A stretch of DNA of 51,489 nucleotides from Acidobacteriota bacterium (GCA_013289695.1 JABCZK010000032.1:1-51489); one strand, 5' to 3'; shown: positions 41,780 through 51,155, numbered from the stretch's first letter. Numbers and translations are program-made. The notes: a model not told the origin generated them from the sequence alone.

Positions 41780-42157
41780 CTACTGCGTGGCTTGCACTTC
41801 CATGGATTGATCTACCGCAAAATCGCTGCAACCTGGGTAAGTGGCAGTGGGGCAGTGCGCGATGGCACGAAAGGTCTGGTTCCCGGTTTCCACGGAATAG
41901 GTATAACCGTCGCGGCTGGTTCGCCTCATCGTCAGCTCGCCGCTGTAAATCAATTGATCCAGCGAGGTGTAAGACCCGTTCTGGGCCTGATGCGCGCGCT
42001 CGGCCTGCGCGATGCCCAGCAAATCGTTTTTCACGCCGACGACGTCAATCGTTTGCTGCGGCGTCCCGGTTCCTTCCGATTCCAGTTTCGAGAAATAATA
42101 TTTGTACGCGACGCCCACGATGAGCGCGACGACCAGCAGGCCCACCAGACTTTTCAT
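41780..42157 (-). CDS. Pilin-like small secreted/membrane protein
   Basis: 125 residues with one hydrophobic N-terminal helix (MKSLVGLLVVALIVGVAYKY) and a polar C-terminal domain (AERAHQAQNGSYTSLDQLI, TFRAIAHCPTATYPGCSDFA) whose two Cys may form a disulfide. The layout, helix then a QNGSYTSLDQLI-like block, resembles minor pilins or GspG/GspH proteins, but the pre-pilin Gly-Phe-Glu cleavage site is absent. It may be a single-pass membrane protein of that fold. No neighbouring pilus genes are present. Confidence 0.55.
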   Translation of the reverse strand: MKSLVGLLVVALIVGVAYKYYFSKLESEGTGTPQQTIDVVGVKNDLLGIAQAERAHQAQNGSYTSLDQLIYSGELTMRRTSRDGYTYSVETGNQTFRAIAHCPTATYPGCSDFAVDQSMEVQATQ

Positions 42158-42470
42158 GCAGCACCTCGATTTTGCACGCTGAAAATCAGCTTACATCGGC
42201 CGAGAGCCCCTCGCAACCGCATGTAATCTTTTTGCTACGGCGTGCGTCTAACCGGGGTGCGTGAAGAAGTGCGAACGGAAGCCTCTGGACGCCCCGGATT
42301 TTTCAGGCCGCCTGAAGCACAGCAAGCGCCACACGATTCCATGGGAAACCACTGGGTCAACGCGAAATCGCTGGGCCACGGGTTTGACTCTCATGCGGAG
42401 GGTCGTTGATACTAGGCGATCACTGCCAACCGGCCAGGCTTCGCGCGGTAAATTCCCTCGACGGGAGCAA
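42158..42470. other. Intergenic region, 313 bp
   Basis: Divergent gap between the pilin-like gene and the M16 genes. No coding sequence, strong hairpin or repeat was recognised. It must contain promoters for both directions but no clear consensus pair was found. Confidence 0.4.
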
Positions 42471-43880
42471 ATGAGAATGACGATACGGCAGGGTTTCCGT
42501 GTGAGCGCACGCGCGCTCGCTGCGCTGGCAATTTGCGCCACGCTGAGTTTCACGATCTGCATCCCTCCGCTCTTCGCGCAAGAAAATAGCGCGCCAGTCC
42601 GCCCTCCCAAGCTGAACTACACCAAGCACAGCCTCCCGAACGGCCTGCAAGTAATCCTGCTGGAAGACCACGAGGTGCCCATCATCAACCTGCAAGTCTG
42701 GTATCACGTCGGCGGGAAGGACGAACGCCCCGGCCGCACCGGATTCGCGCACCTCTTCGAGCACTTGATGTTCAAGGGTTCGGCCCACGTGCCGGCCGAG
42801 GAACATTCGCGGATCATCGAATCGGTGGGCGGCTTCGACAACGCCGAAACCACGGACGACACCACAAATTTTTTCGAGACGTTTCCCAGCAATTATCTCG
42901 AGCGCGTCTTGTGGCTCGAGGCCGACCGCATGGGCAGCCTGAACGTCAGCGAGGAAAATTTCAAATCCGAGCGCGAAGTCGTGAAAGAAGAGCGCCGCGT
43001 GCGCATCGAGAATCAACCCTACGGTTATCTGCAGGAAGATTTGCGCGCCGCCGCGTTCACTGTGCACGGCTACCATCACACGCCCATCGGTAGCATGGAA
43101 GACCTGGACAAGGCCACGATTCAGGACGTCCGTGATTTTTTCAGCACGTTCTACAAGCCGAATAATGCGACGCTGGTAATCGTCGGAGATTTCGATTCCA
43201 CGCAGGCCCTGGCGTGGAGCAATAAATATTTCGACGGCATTCCGGCCTCGGCGAAGCCGATTCCGCGATTGAATAATCCCGAGCCGCCCCAGACTGCCGA
43301 GCGCGTCGCCAAGAAATCGTATTCGAATACGCCGCTTCCTGCGGTGGTGATCGGCTACAAAATTCCCGCGCGTTACGCGCCGGATGCTTATCCGCTGGAC
43401 CTGGCTTCGAATATTCTGGCAGGAGGCGAGAGCAGCCGTTTGTACCAGACGCTGGTTTACAAGGAACAGATCGCGGTGCAGGCCGCGGGATTCGGCGCGT
43501 TCTCCGAGGACCCGAATCTTTTCTGGGCGTACGCCATCATGAATCAGGGCCACTCCGCGGCAGAAGGCGAAAAATCGCTGGTGGGAGTGCTGGACGGATT
43601 GAAAACCACGCCGGTCGAAGCCCGCGAGTTAGAAAAAGCCAAGAATCAGGAAATTGCCGGATATGTCCTGGGCCGCGATACGGATGAAGAGAAGGCCGTG
43701 GCGCTCGCATCCGCTGCGGTAATCGGAAAAGATCCCGCGCTGGCGAACACGGAGTTGGATCGCTACCTCGCCGCTTCTGCGGCGGACATACAGCGCGTGG
43801 CGAAGGATTATTTTCAGTCCGCGCACGCGACGGTGCTGATCGTCACGCCGGCAGCGCCCGGAGCGCCCGGGCAACAATGA
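42471..43880 (+). CDS. Exported M16 zinc peptidase (catalytic subunit)
   Basis: Pitrilysin-family peptidase of 469 residues that cleaves peptides in an enclosed chamber. GGGAG lies six bases before ATG 42471. The N-terminal hydrophobic segment (ALAALAICATLSFTICIPPL) and FAQ form a signal peptide. The inverted zinc motif is H94-L-F-E97-H98 (HxxEH), with the third ligand Glu in EREVVKEERRVR. The C-terminal M16 domain is also present (PLDLASNILAGGESSRLYQT). The stop lies 38 bases before the next gene, an inactive M16 partner, so they should assemble as a periplasmic heterodimer. Confidence 0.9.
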   Translation: MRMTIRQGFRVSARALAALAICATLSFTICIPPLFAQENSAPVRPPKLNYTKHSLPNGLQVILLEDHEVPIINLQVWYHVGGKDERPGRTGFAHLFEHLMFKGSAHVPAEEHSRIIESVGGFDNAETTDDTTNFFETFPSNYLERVLWLEADRMGSLNVSEENFKSEREVVKEERRVRIENQPYGYLQEDLRAAAFTVHGYHHTPIGSMEDLDKATIQDVRDFFSTFYKPNNATLVIVGDFDSTQALAWSNKYFDGIPASAKPIPRLNNPEPPQTAERVAKKSYSNTPLPAVVIGYKIPARYAPDAYPLDLASNILAGGESSRLYQTLVYKEQIAVQAAGFGAFSEDPNLFWAYAIMNQGHSAAEGEKSLVGVLDGLKTTPVEARELEKAKNQEIAGYVLGRDTDEEKAVALASAAVIGKDPALANTELDRYLAASAADIQRVAKDYFQSAHATVLIVTPAAPGAPGQQ

Positions 43881-43918
43881 TGCCGGCGACGATGCGAACA
43901 ACATTTTCAGGAGCAACG

Positions 43919-46264
43919 ATGAAGCGGGTTACCAGCCGGTCACTTTTTCTCCTTGCGGCAACGATGTTTTCCGCCGCGATTGCCACATTCGCGCCAACCG
44001 CGCTGGCCCGGCCACAAGCATCGGCGCCTGTATCGCGCAGCGAAACCGAACCCGCCTCGTCACAGGAACCGCAAAAAGCGTCCGGGATCGTGCCGCCGGG
44101 CGTGAACCTCGCGCCGGAAATGCCTGCACCGGGCGCGCCGCGGACATTTGAATTTCCCAAAGCAACCACCAAGACGCTGCCCAATGGCTTGCGCGTTTTT
44201 GTCGTCACCGATCATCGCGAACCCGCCATTGCCGCGCGCCTGGTGATTCTTTCCGCCGGCAGCATTCAGGATCCCGCGGGAATGCCGGGCGTCGCGGGAA
44301 TGACGGCTGGTCTGCTGACGCAGGGAACCGCGACGCGCTCCGCCAAGGAAATTGCCGAAGCGATTGATTTTGTGGGCGGCACATTGGAAGCGAAGGCCGG
44401 CCGGGACGCCACCACCGTGACGCTCGACCTGGTGAGAAAGGATTTGGGCGTAGGCATGGATCTGCTGTCTGACGTGGTGCTGCATCCCGCCTTTCGCACC
44501 GAGGAACTCGACCGCCAGCGCCAGCAGCTGCTCTCCGACCTGGAAGTGCAGTACTCCGATCCGAATTATCTGGCGACGCTGGCGTTCGCGCGCACGTTGT
44601 ACGGCTCTTCGCCCTACGGCATGCCGGAAGCAGGCACTCCGGCCACGGTGAAAAAACTCCAGCGCGAAGATTTCGTGAAATTTCACGACGCGAACTACGC
44701 GCCCAATCAGGCCCTGCTTGGTTTCGCCGGGGACATCACCCCGGAAGACGCATTCGCGATCGCCGAAAAATATTTTGGCGGCTGGCCAAAAATTGACGTG
44801 GCCGCCGCCGCGCCGCAAGCGCCCGCCGCCGCGACAGCCAGCCACGTCTGGCTGATTGACAAGCCGGACGCCGTGCAAACGCAGATCCGCATCGGCAGAA
44901 TTGCGATTCGCCGCGCCGACCCGGATTTTCTGCCGCTGGATGTGACCAACCATATCTTCGGCGGGAGCTACAACAGCCGCTTGAATACGGAAGTGCGCAT
45001 CAAGAAGGGGCTCACCTACGGAGCTTCGTCCTCGTTTACGCCGCATCGCTACAGCGGTTCTCTCGCGGTGGATACCTACACGCGCACCGAAGCCACCGTG
45101 GACGCGACGAAGCTGGTGATGGACCTGCTAACGGGGATGTCGCAGGGCAAAATTTCGCAGAAGGAATTGAATTTTGCGCGCGATTATCTCGCGGGCGTGT
45201 ATCCCATCGAATCGGAAACCGCCGAGCAAGTTGCCGATCGCGCTCTCACCGTCGCGGCGTTCGATTTGCCCGCGGATTATAATCAGACTTACCCGGTAAA
45301 AATTCGCGCTACTTCACTCGAGCAAGTGCAAGCCACGGCGCGAAAATATTTCACAACGAGCGACCTGGATATCGTGCTGGTCGGGAACGTCAGCGCATTT
45401 CGCGACGCGCTGAAAAAAGAGTTTGCCGGCGCGGAAATCACCGAGATTCCTTTTGGTCAAGTGGATGTGCTTTCGCCGGACCTGCGTGCGCCTAAGAAGG
45501 CCGCTTCTGCTGCCGCCCCCGCCACGCCGGAATCGCTCGCGCAGGGCAAGCAAATCCTGCTGGCCGCGGCGCAGGCTGCCGGTGGCGATGCGCTACGGTC
45601 GGTCGCGACGCTGGGATTCACCGAGAACGGCAATCTGCACAACCCGCACGGCGACCGGCAGCTCGGCGTGACCTGGCAAGTTTCCTACCCGGACCGTTCG
45701 TACGGCGAAGTAACCTTGGGCCCAACGACGATCGTGCAAGTCTGCGACGGAAAATCATCTTGGCTGAAATTTCCAGATGGGATCCGCGACACCACGGACA
45801 TGATCGGCGAATTCAAGCGCGGCATCACTCTTTTTGGTGGCGGCTGGGGCCTGTATCAACAGGCGCTCGCCGGAAAAATTACCGGGCAAGCGATCGGCGA
45901 AGAGGAAATCGCCGGGCAGAAAACGCTGGGTGTCGCGATCAACGGCCCGTTCGGCGCAGTGATGCTGTATTTCGATCCCACCACGCATCTATTGGCGGCG
46001 GCGCGTTATCAGTCCGCCACAGACCACGGCCCGAGCGACAATGAGCAACATTGGAGCGACTATCGCAGCGTCGAAGGCCGCCAGTTCGCTTTCGCCACTG
46101 ACACGTATCGCGATGGCGCGAAACTCTTCGATTCCACGGTGCAGACGGTGCAGCTAAATCCCCAAGTGGACGACGCACTATTCGCAAAGCCCGCTTCGGC
46201 CGCGCCCGTTGCAGCTCCGACGCCGGCTCCCACTCCAGCGCCTCCCGCGCCCGCGCCGAAATGA
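43919..46264 (+). CDS. M16 non-catalytic partner with extra C-terminal domain
   Basis: 781-residue partner of the preceding peptidase. ATG 43919 follows AGGAG at 6 bases. A signal peptide (RSLFLLAATMFSAAIATFAP) is followed by two M16 domains (~80-530). Where the active subunit has HxxEH this one has GMTAGLLTQGT, so no zinc is bound. The Arg-Tyr pair typical of the M16 B subunit is kept (TNHIFGGSYNSRLNTEVRIK, LTYGASSSF). A further ~220 residues (~560-760) form a beta-rich domain of LolA/LppX-like character (GDALRSVATLGFTENGNLHN, GVAINGPFGAVMLYFDPTTH), then a Pro/Ala tail. The extra domain may bind a lipid or peptide; this is inference. Confidence 0.85.
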   Translation: MKRVTSRSLFLLAATMFSAAIATFAPTALARPQASAPVSRSETEPASSQEPQKASGIVPPGVNLAPEMPAPGAPRTFEFPKATTKTLPNGLRVFVVTDHREPAIAARLVILSAGSIQDPAGMPGVAGMTAGLLTQGTATRSAKEIAEAIDFVGGTLEAKAGRDATTVTLDLVRKDLGVGMDLLSDVVLHPAFRTEELDRQRQQLLSDLEVQYSDPNYLATLAFARTLYGSSPYGMPEAGTPATVKKLQREDFVKFHDANYAPNQALLGFAGDITPEDAFAIAEKYFGGWPKIDVAAAAPQAPAAATASHVWLIDKPDAVQTQIRIGRIAIRRADPDFLPLDVTNHIFGGSYNSRLNTEVRIKKGLTYGASSSFTPHRYSGSLAVDTYTRTEATVDATKLVMDLLTGMSQGKISQKELNFARDYLAGVYPIESETAEQVADRALTVAAFDLPADYNQTYPVKIRATSLEQVQATARKYFTTSDLDIVLVGNVSAFRDALKKEFAGAEITEIPFGQVDVLSPDLRAPKKAASAAAPATPESLAQGKQILLAAAQAAGGDALRSVATLGFTENGNLHNPHGDRQLGVTWQVSYPDRSYGEVTLGPTTIVQVCDGKSSWLKFPDGIRDTTDMIGEFKRGITLFGGGWGLYQQALAGKITGQAIGEEEIAGQKTLGVAINGPFGAVMLYFDPTTHLLAAARYQSATDHGPSDNEQHWSDYRSVEGRQFAFATDTYRDGAKLFDSTVQTVQLNPQVDDALFAKPASAAPVAAPTPAPTPAPPAPAPK

Positions 46265-46275
46265 TTCAGCGCCGC

Positions 46276-47310
46276 TCACTTCACCGTCAAGATCACCTTG
46301 CCGATATTTTTCCGCGCGTGAATATATTTGTGCGCGGACGCGGCATCGCCCAGCGGAAACGTCTTGCCGATCATCGGTTTCACCTTACCGGCGGTGTACA
46401 TCTTGAAAATTTCGTCCAGCTCGCCGCGCAACAGCGCGCCGCGCGCAGGCATGCGTCCCAGATTCACGCCGATGATCGAAATATTACGCGCCATCAGCTT
46501 CAGCGGATCAAACTTCGGCGTTTGCCACAACGCTTTCAGCCCCCGAATCGCGTTTTTCTTCCCGTCCGCACCGGCAGCTGCGGAAAAGCCGTACACCACC
46601 AGCCTTCCCGTCGGCCCCAGGCATTTGTAACTGTCGGCGAAGGATTTTCCGCCGATCGCGTCCATCACCATCTCAATTCCGTCAGGCGAGAATTTGTGCA
46701 CCACGTCCACGAAATTGTTTTTCTCGTAGTCAATCGCGTGATCCACGCCGATCTTGCGCAGGTATTCCTGTTTCGCGGGCCCAGCCGTGCCGTAGATTTC
46801 CAGCCCGCGCGCGCGCGCCAGTTGCACTGCGGCGATGCCCACTCCGCCCGCCGCGCCGTGAATCAGAATCCGGTCGCCTTGCTGCAAGTTGCCCATCGCG
46901 AACATCGAATGATACGCGGTGAGGTAGTTCACCGGAATCGCCGCGCCGTCGTCGAAGGGCATCCCCGCCGGCAAGCGATAAACGCGGCCCGCGGGCACCG
47001 CGACCCACTCCGCGTAGGCGTTGAACTGCGTGGATGCCGCAACAGCGTCGCCGATGTGCAAGGGCTCGCCGTCGCCGGCCTTGCCTCCATCCGCGACTTT
47101 CTCCACGACCCCGGAAACCTCGAATCCGGGCACGAACGGCGGCTTCGGCGTTCCGGGATAGATTCCCATGCGTTGCAGCAGGTCGGCAAAATTGACGCCC
47201 ACGGCCTTCACGCGAATCACCACTTCGCCTGGCTTTGGTTGCGGGTCCGGAACTTCGCGCCACTCAAAAACTTCCGGAGGTCCATACCTCTTTACCACCA
47301 TCGCACGCAT
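46276..47310 (-). CDS. NAD(P)H:quinone oxidoreductase, MDR superfamily
   Basis: Zinc-independent medium-chain dehydrogenase/reductase of 344 residues, related to VAT-1 and quinone reductases. A perfect AAGGAGG ribosome site precedes ATG 47310. The catalytic-domain motif is VNFADLLQRMGIYPG, and the Rossmann nucleotide site is ILIHGAAGGVGIAAVQLARA. The structural-zinc Cys set is absent, as usual for this group. DAIGGKSFADSYKCLGPTGR and KVILTV close the fold. It probably reduces quinones or reactive enones with NADPH in the cytoplasm. It is convergent with the M16 genes and divergent from the TldD-like gene. Confidence 0.88.
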   Translation of the reverse strand: MRAMVVKRYGPPEVFEWREVPDPQPKPGEVVIRVKAVGVNFADLLQRMGIYPGTPKPPFVPGFEVSGVVEKVADGGKAGDGEPLHIGDAVAASTQFNAYAEWVAVPAGRVYRLPAGMPFDDGAAIPVNYLTAYHSMFAMGNLQQGDRILIHGAAGGVGIAAVQLARARGLEIYGTAGPAKQEYLRKIGVDHAIDYEKNNFVDVVHKFSPDGIEMVMDAIGGKSFADSYKCLGPTGRLVVYGFSAAAGADGKKNAIRGLKALWQTPKFDPLKLMARNISIIGVNLGRMPARGALLRGELDEIFKMYTAGKVKPMIGKTFPLGDAASAHKYIHARKNIGKVILTVK

Positions 47311-47446
47311 CTAACCTCCTTCTGCCGAACGCAGCTTAATTGCCGATGAATCCTTCACGCGCTCACTTTTCGATGCTGCACCGCTGCCCCGGGCTCCATT
47401 CGCACCAGGCTTTTCACTTTGGATTCAAAGGCATCCTATCTTAAAC

Positions 47447-47455
47447 TGTTAGACT
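47447..47455 (+). promoter_or_regulatory. Candidate extended -10 for the tldD-like operon
   Basis: TGT-TAGACT ends 10 bases before ATG 47466, giving a predicted leader of only a few bases and no Shine-Dalgarno. Confidence 0.35.
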
Positions 47456-47465
47456 TTGCGCAACG

Positions 47466-49196
47466 ATGAAAACCACACATAGACCACGAGTCCTCGTTAC
47501 CGGTATCACGATTTTCGCCGCGGCTTTTGCCACACTGGCGGCCGCGAAACCCACGCAGGCTCCCACGCCCGCGGTCCTCACGGCCATGCAGGACGAGCTC
47601 GAGCGCTCGATGGCCGCCATGTCCAAGGGCGACCCTGCGGACTACTTCATCAGCTACACCGTCGCGGACCGGCAATATTCCGAAGTGTCCGGCTCCAATG
47701 GCGCGCTGCTCACCAGCGGAGAAACTCGCGCGCGTTGGCTGGAAGTGCAGACGCGCGTGGGCACCTACCAGTTGGACGACACGCACAAGCTGGCCGACCG
47801 CCAGCCCAGCTGGACCAGCCCCGGCACATCCGTCGCCGCGGATGATGACATCCCGGTGCTGCGCCGCGAAATTTGGCGCGAGACCGACCGGCAATACCGC
47901 GCCGCCACCCAGGCGCTGATCAAAGTAAAGACCAGCCAAGAAGTGCAAGTGCAGACCGCCGAAGGCAGCGCGCCGGATTTTTCGCGCGAAGAGCCGCACA
48001 CCTCGATCGGCGCGCGCGTCGAAATTAAAGTAGACCGCAAGCCTTGGGAAGAGCGCGTGCGGAAATACACCGCCGCATTCAGCAAGTCGTCCGAAGTTTT
48101 GAATTCCATCGCCACTTTCACCGCGCTCGGCATGAATCAGTATCAGGTGAACACCGAAGGCACCAAGCTGGCTTTTGGCCAGGTGCATTACCGGCTCGAG
48201 CTTTACGTCCAAAGCAAAGCGCCTGACGGCATGGACATCAACCGCTACGCCAATTTCGATTGGCTCGATCCCAAGGACGCTCCATCGGACAAAATCGTCT
48301 TCGATCGCATTCAAGTGATGATCCAAGAGACCGAAGCGCTCGATAAAGCTCCGCTCGTGGATCCTTATGCCGGCCCCGCGCTGCTTACCGGACGCGCCGC
48401 TGCCGTCTTCTTCCACGAAGTTTTCGGACACCGCGCGGAAGGTTTCCGCCAGAAGGACATCAACGAGGGCCAAACCTTCACCAGCAAAGTCGGCGAACAG
48501 ATTTTGCCTTCTTTCATCTCGATCAAGGACGATCCCACCGCAGCAGCGTTCGGCGGCCAAATGCTCCTGGGCAATTATGCGTTCGACGACGAAGGCGTCC
48601 CGTCGGAACCCGTGCAGCTGGTGGATCATGGCGTACTGAAAACTTTTCTGATGTCGCGCTCGCCGCTCGTCACGATTCCAAATTCGAATGGCCACGGCCG
48701 CCGCCAGCTGGGCTTCGTGCCAGTGGCGCGCCAGGGAAACCTGATCGTTTCCAGCTCGCATACCGTCACGAACGATCAGCTTCGCCAGCAACTCATCGCG
48801 CTAGTCAAACAGCAAAACAAGCCCTTCGGCCTGCTCATTGACGATATCGCGGGCGGCTTCACCTTCACCGGCCGCCAGCAGCCGCAAGCGTTTCAAGTTT
48901 TGCCGCTCGTAGTTTACAAAGTGTTTCCCGATGGCCGCCCCGACCAGTTGGTGCGCGGCGTGGACATCGTAGGCACGCCGCTCGTCTCGCTCACCAAAAT
49001 CGTCGCCACCGGCGACACGCCGGACATCTTCAACGGCTACTGTGGCGCGGAGTCCGGCTCGGTGCCGGTTTCCGCCGTCGCGCCCGCCATCTTGATTTCT
49101 GAAATGGAAGTGCAGAAGAAAGAAACTTCCACCGACAAGCCGCCGATCCTGCCGCCACCGGCACATGATCCGCAAGCAAAGGGGCAAGCTCAGTGA
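47466..49196 (+). CDS. Exported TldD-like metallopeptidase
   Basis: TldD/PmbA-family protein of 576 residues. TldD proteins bind zinc through an HExxxH motif, seen here as HEVFGH (H317-H322), and shorten unfolded peptides inside a TldD-TldE dimer. The conserved Cys region GYCGAESGSVPVS is present. Unlike the cytoplasmic E. coli enzyme, this one starts with a signal peptide (residues 1-27, RPRVLVTGITIFAAAFATLA, cleaved after AAA), so it acts outside the cytoplasm. The N-terminal domain (~30-230) is longer and more divergent than usual. The stop overlaps the start of the second family member (GTGA), so the two are co-translated. Confidence 0.85.
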   Translation: MKTTHRPRVLVTGITIFAAAFATLAAAKPTQAPTPAVLTAMQDELERSMAAMSKGDPADYFISYTVADRQYSEVSGSNGALLTSGETRARWLEVQTRVGTYQLDDTHKLADRQPSWTSPGTSVAADDDIPVLRREIWRETDRQYRAATQALIKVKTSQEVQVQTAEGSAPDFSREEPHTSIGARVEIKVDRKPWEERVRKYTAAFSKSSEVLNSIATFTALGMNQYQVNTEGTKLAFGQVHYRLELYVQSKAPDGMDINRYANFDWLDPKDAPSDKIVFDRIQVMIQETEALDKAPLVDPYAGPALLTGRAAAVFFHEVFGHRAEGFRQKDINEGQTFTSKVGEQILPSFISIKDDPTAAAFGGQMLLGNYAFDDEGVPSEPVQLVDHGVLKTFLMSRSPLVTIPNSNGHGRRQLGFVPVARQGNLIVSSSHTVTNDQLRQQLIALVKQQNKPFGLLIDDIAGGFTFTGRQQPQAFQVLPLVVYKVFPDGRPDQLVRGVDIVGTPLVSLTKIVATGDTPDIFNGYCGAESGSVPVSAVAPAILISEMEVQKKETSTDKPPILPPPAHDPQAKGQAQ

Positions 49197-51067
49197 AGCT
49201 CTTCGCAACGTTTGGATTGCTCGCCGCGTGCGCGCTTCCGCTTTCCGCCGCCACCAGCACGCACCCGAAAAATACCGTGCCCGTCATGCCCGTGTCCGCG
49301 CCTGCGTCTGCCGTAGCGGCGCAAGCAGCCGTGCCGGAATCCGAAAGCGACAAAACCCTGCACGCCATGCACGACGAAATGGAACGCGCGCGCACTCGCT
49401 TGCAGCTTCCCGGCGTCGAAAAACCGTTCTACCTGGAATACCGGTTGATGGATCTGGACGTCCGCGCCGTCACTTCCTCCTTCGGCGCGCTGGTTTCCAC
49501 ATCCACCACGCGCAACCGCTTCATGAGCGTGGACGTGCGCGTCGGCGACTATCACCTCGACAGCTCGAACTTTATCAGCGAAGACGGCTTCCAGGGTTTC
49601 CTCGGTTCCACCGGCGAAGTCGGCATTGACCGCGATTACAATTCGCTCCGCCAGGATTTGTGGCTGGCCACCGACCAGGCTTACAAACAGGCCGTGACGC
49701 AGATGTCGCTGAAGCAATCTTTTCTGCGCAGCCTCACCAAGCCGCCGGAAATTGACGACTTCTCCCAGGCCGCGCCGCTGGTGAAGATTGACGCGCACGC
49801 CGAGCCTGACTGGACCTCGCGGAGCTGGGAAGAGGAATCGCGCACGGCGTCGGCGGCGCTGACGAATTTTCCGCACCTGAGCGGCTCGCGCGTGAATTAC
49901 TACATGATTTACGTCACCTACTATCTGATGAACAGCGAAGGCACCACCGTTCGCAGTTCGCGCAGCCTCGCCGCCATCGAAGCGGCTCTCGATACCACAG
50001 CTGACGACGGCATGGCTCTGCACGATTATTATGCGGTGTACGTCACCAAGCCCGCGGAACTGCCCGATCCCGCCGCCGTTGGCAATTCGCTCGCGCAGAC
50101 TGGCACCGAATTGATGACCATGCGCCAAAGCCCGCTGATGCCGGATTTCACCGGCCCCGTGCTTTTCGATCCGCCCGCCGCCGGCTCTCTGCTCGCGCAG
50201 GCTCTCGCACCTTCGCTTTCCGGAGCGCGTTCGCCGCTTTCCACCATGCCCGCTTTCGACGAAATCATGGAGCGCATGGGCGGGCGCAGCGAATGGTCCG
50301 GCCGCGTGAACACGCGCGTGCTTCCCGCGAACGTATCGCTGGTGGACGATCCTACGCTGAAAGAATTCAACGGCCAGCCGCTGCTGGGAAATTACGAGAT
50401 TGATGACGAAGGCGTAAAAGCTCAGCGCGTCGAACTAGTCGAAAATGGCTCGCTGAAAAATTTACTGATGTCGCGCCGCCCCGGCCCTGATTTTTCCGCT
50501 TCCAACGGCCACGCGCGCTCCGCACTGCTTTCAGACGCGCGCCCGCTCGCCAGCAATTTGTTCCTGCAAGCCAATGGCGGGTTGAATCCCGACGCGCTGA
50601 AGAAAAAATTCCTCGATGCTTGCCGCGACGACGGCCACCAATGGTGCCTGGAAGTGAAGCGCATGGATAATCCAGCGCTCTCCTCCATCCGCCAGGAAGA
50701 CTTCAGCGAATTTCTCGGAGGCATCGCCGGCGGCGTCGCCAGCGGCATACGCATTCCGCTCGTCGTTTATCGCGTGTACGTTTCCGACGGCCACGAAGAG
50801 ATGGTTCGCGGCGGGCACATCGAAGGCCTGCAGCTGCGCGCCATCCGCAACATCCTCGGCATTGGCGACGACGAAACCGTGTTCCCCTACACGCAGAGTA
50901 CCCAGAATGGATTCGCCGGCACCGCGCTCGGAGCCTTCGGGTCAGCCAACGGCGGTATCCCCAGCGCGGTAGTCACTCCATCCCTGCTGCTAGACGAAAT
51001 CGAATTCCGCGGCTTCCACGGCGAACCCCGCCGCCTCCCCCTCGTTCCCGCTCCGCCTCTAAAGTAG
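49193..51067 (+). CDS. Exported TldE-like partner, metal site absent
   Basis: 624-residue TldD/PmbA-family protein translated from the GTG of a GTGA overlap. A signal sequence, MKLFATFGLLAAC, has a possible lipobox LAAC, so it may be a lipoprotein or be cut further on near LSA. The domain order matches its partner, including LLGNYEIDDEGVKAQRVELV and MSRRPGPDFSASNGHAR. At the place of HExxxH the sequence runs PPAAGSLLAQALA, so no zinc site exists, as in TldE. The pair would make a periplasmic or surface TldD/TldE-type protease. The two Cys in LDACRDDGHQWCLEV are absent from the partner. Confidence 0.8.
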   Translation: MKLFATFGLLAACALPLSAATSTHPKNTVPVMPVSAPASAVAAQAAVPESESDKTLHAMHDEMERARTRLQLPGVEKPFYLEYRLMDLDVRAVTSSFGALVSTSTTRNRFMSVDVRVGDYHLDSSNFISEDGFQGFLGSTGEVGIDRDYNSLRQDLWLATDQAYKQAVTQMSLKQSFLRSLTKPPEIDDFSQAAPLVKIDAHAEPDWTSRSWEEESRTASAALTNFPHLSGSRVNYYMIYVTYYLMNSEGTTVRSSRSLAAIEAALDTTADDGMALHDYYAVYVTKPAELPDPAAVGNSLAQTGTELMTMRQSPLMPDFTGPVLFDPPAAGSLLAQALAPSLSGARSPLSTMPAFDEIMERMGGRSEWSGRVNTRVLPANVSLVDDPTLKEFNGQPLLGNYEIDDEGVKAQRVELVENGSLKNLLMSRRPGPDFSASNGHARSALLSDARPLASNLFLQANGGLNPDALKKKFLDACRDDGHQWCLEVKRMDNPALSSIRQEDFSEFLGGIAGGVASGIRIPLVVYRVYVSDGHEEMVRGGHIEGLQLRAIRNILGIGDDETVFPYTQSTQNGFAGTALGAFGSANGGIPSAVVTPSLLLDEIEFRGFHGEPRRLPLVPAPPLK

Positions 51068-51155
51068 AAGGTGGCAGAGCCACTGCTGGCTGTGTTCCTT
51101 CTGAATCGCTGGTGCCAGCCCCACCCCCAAGGCAAACCCGTTCGGGGCGCTGCTT

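Noticed and set aside
42420..43553. Minus-strand frame opposite the M16 peptidase gene
   Set aside because: Antisense to HxxEH-containing coding sequence; no recognisable domain.
46261..47349. Plus-strand frame of 362 codons opposite the quinone oxidoreductase gene
   Set aside because: Antisense shadow of a gene with a perfect ribosome site and Rossmann motif.
47436..48791. Minus-strand frame of 451 codons opposite the tldD-like gene
   Set aside because: Antisense shadow; His/Arg-rich, no family features.
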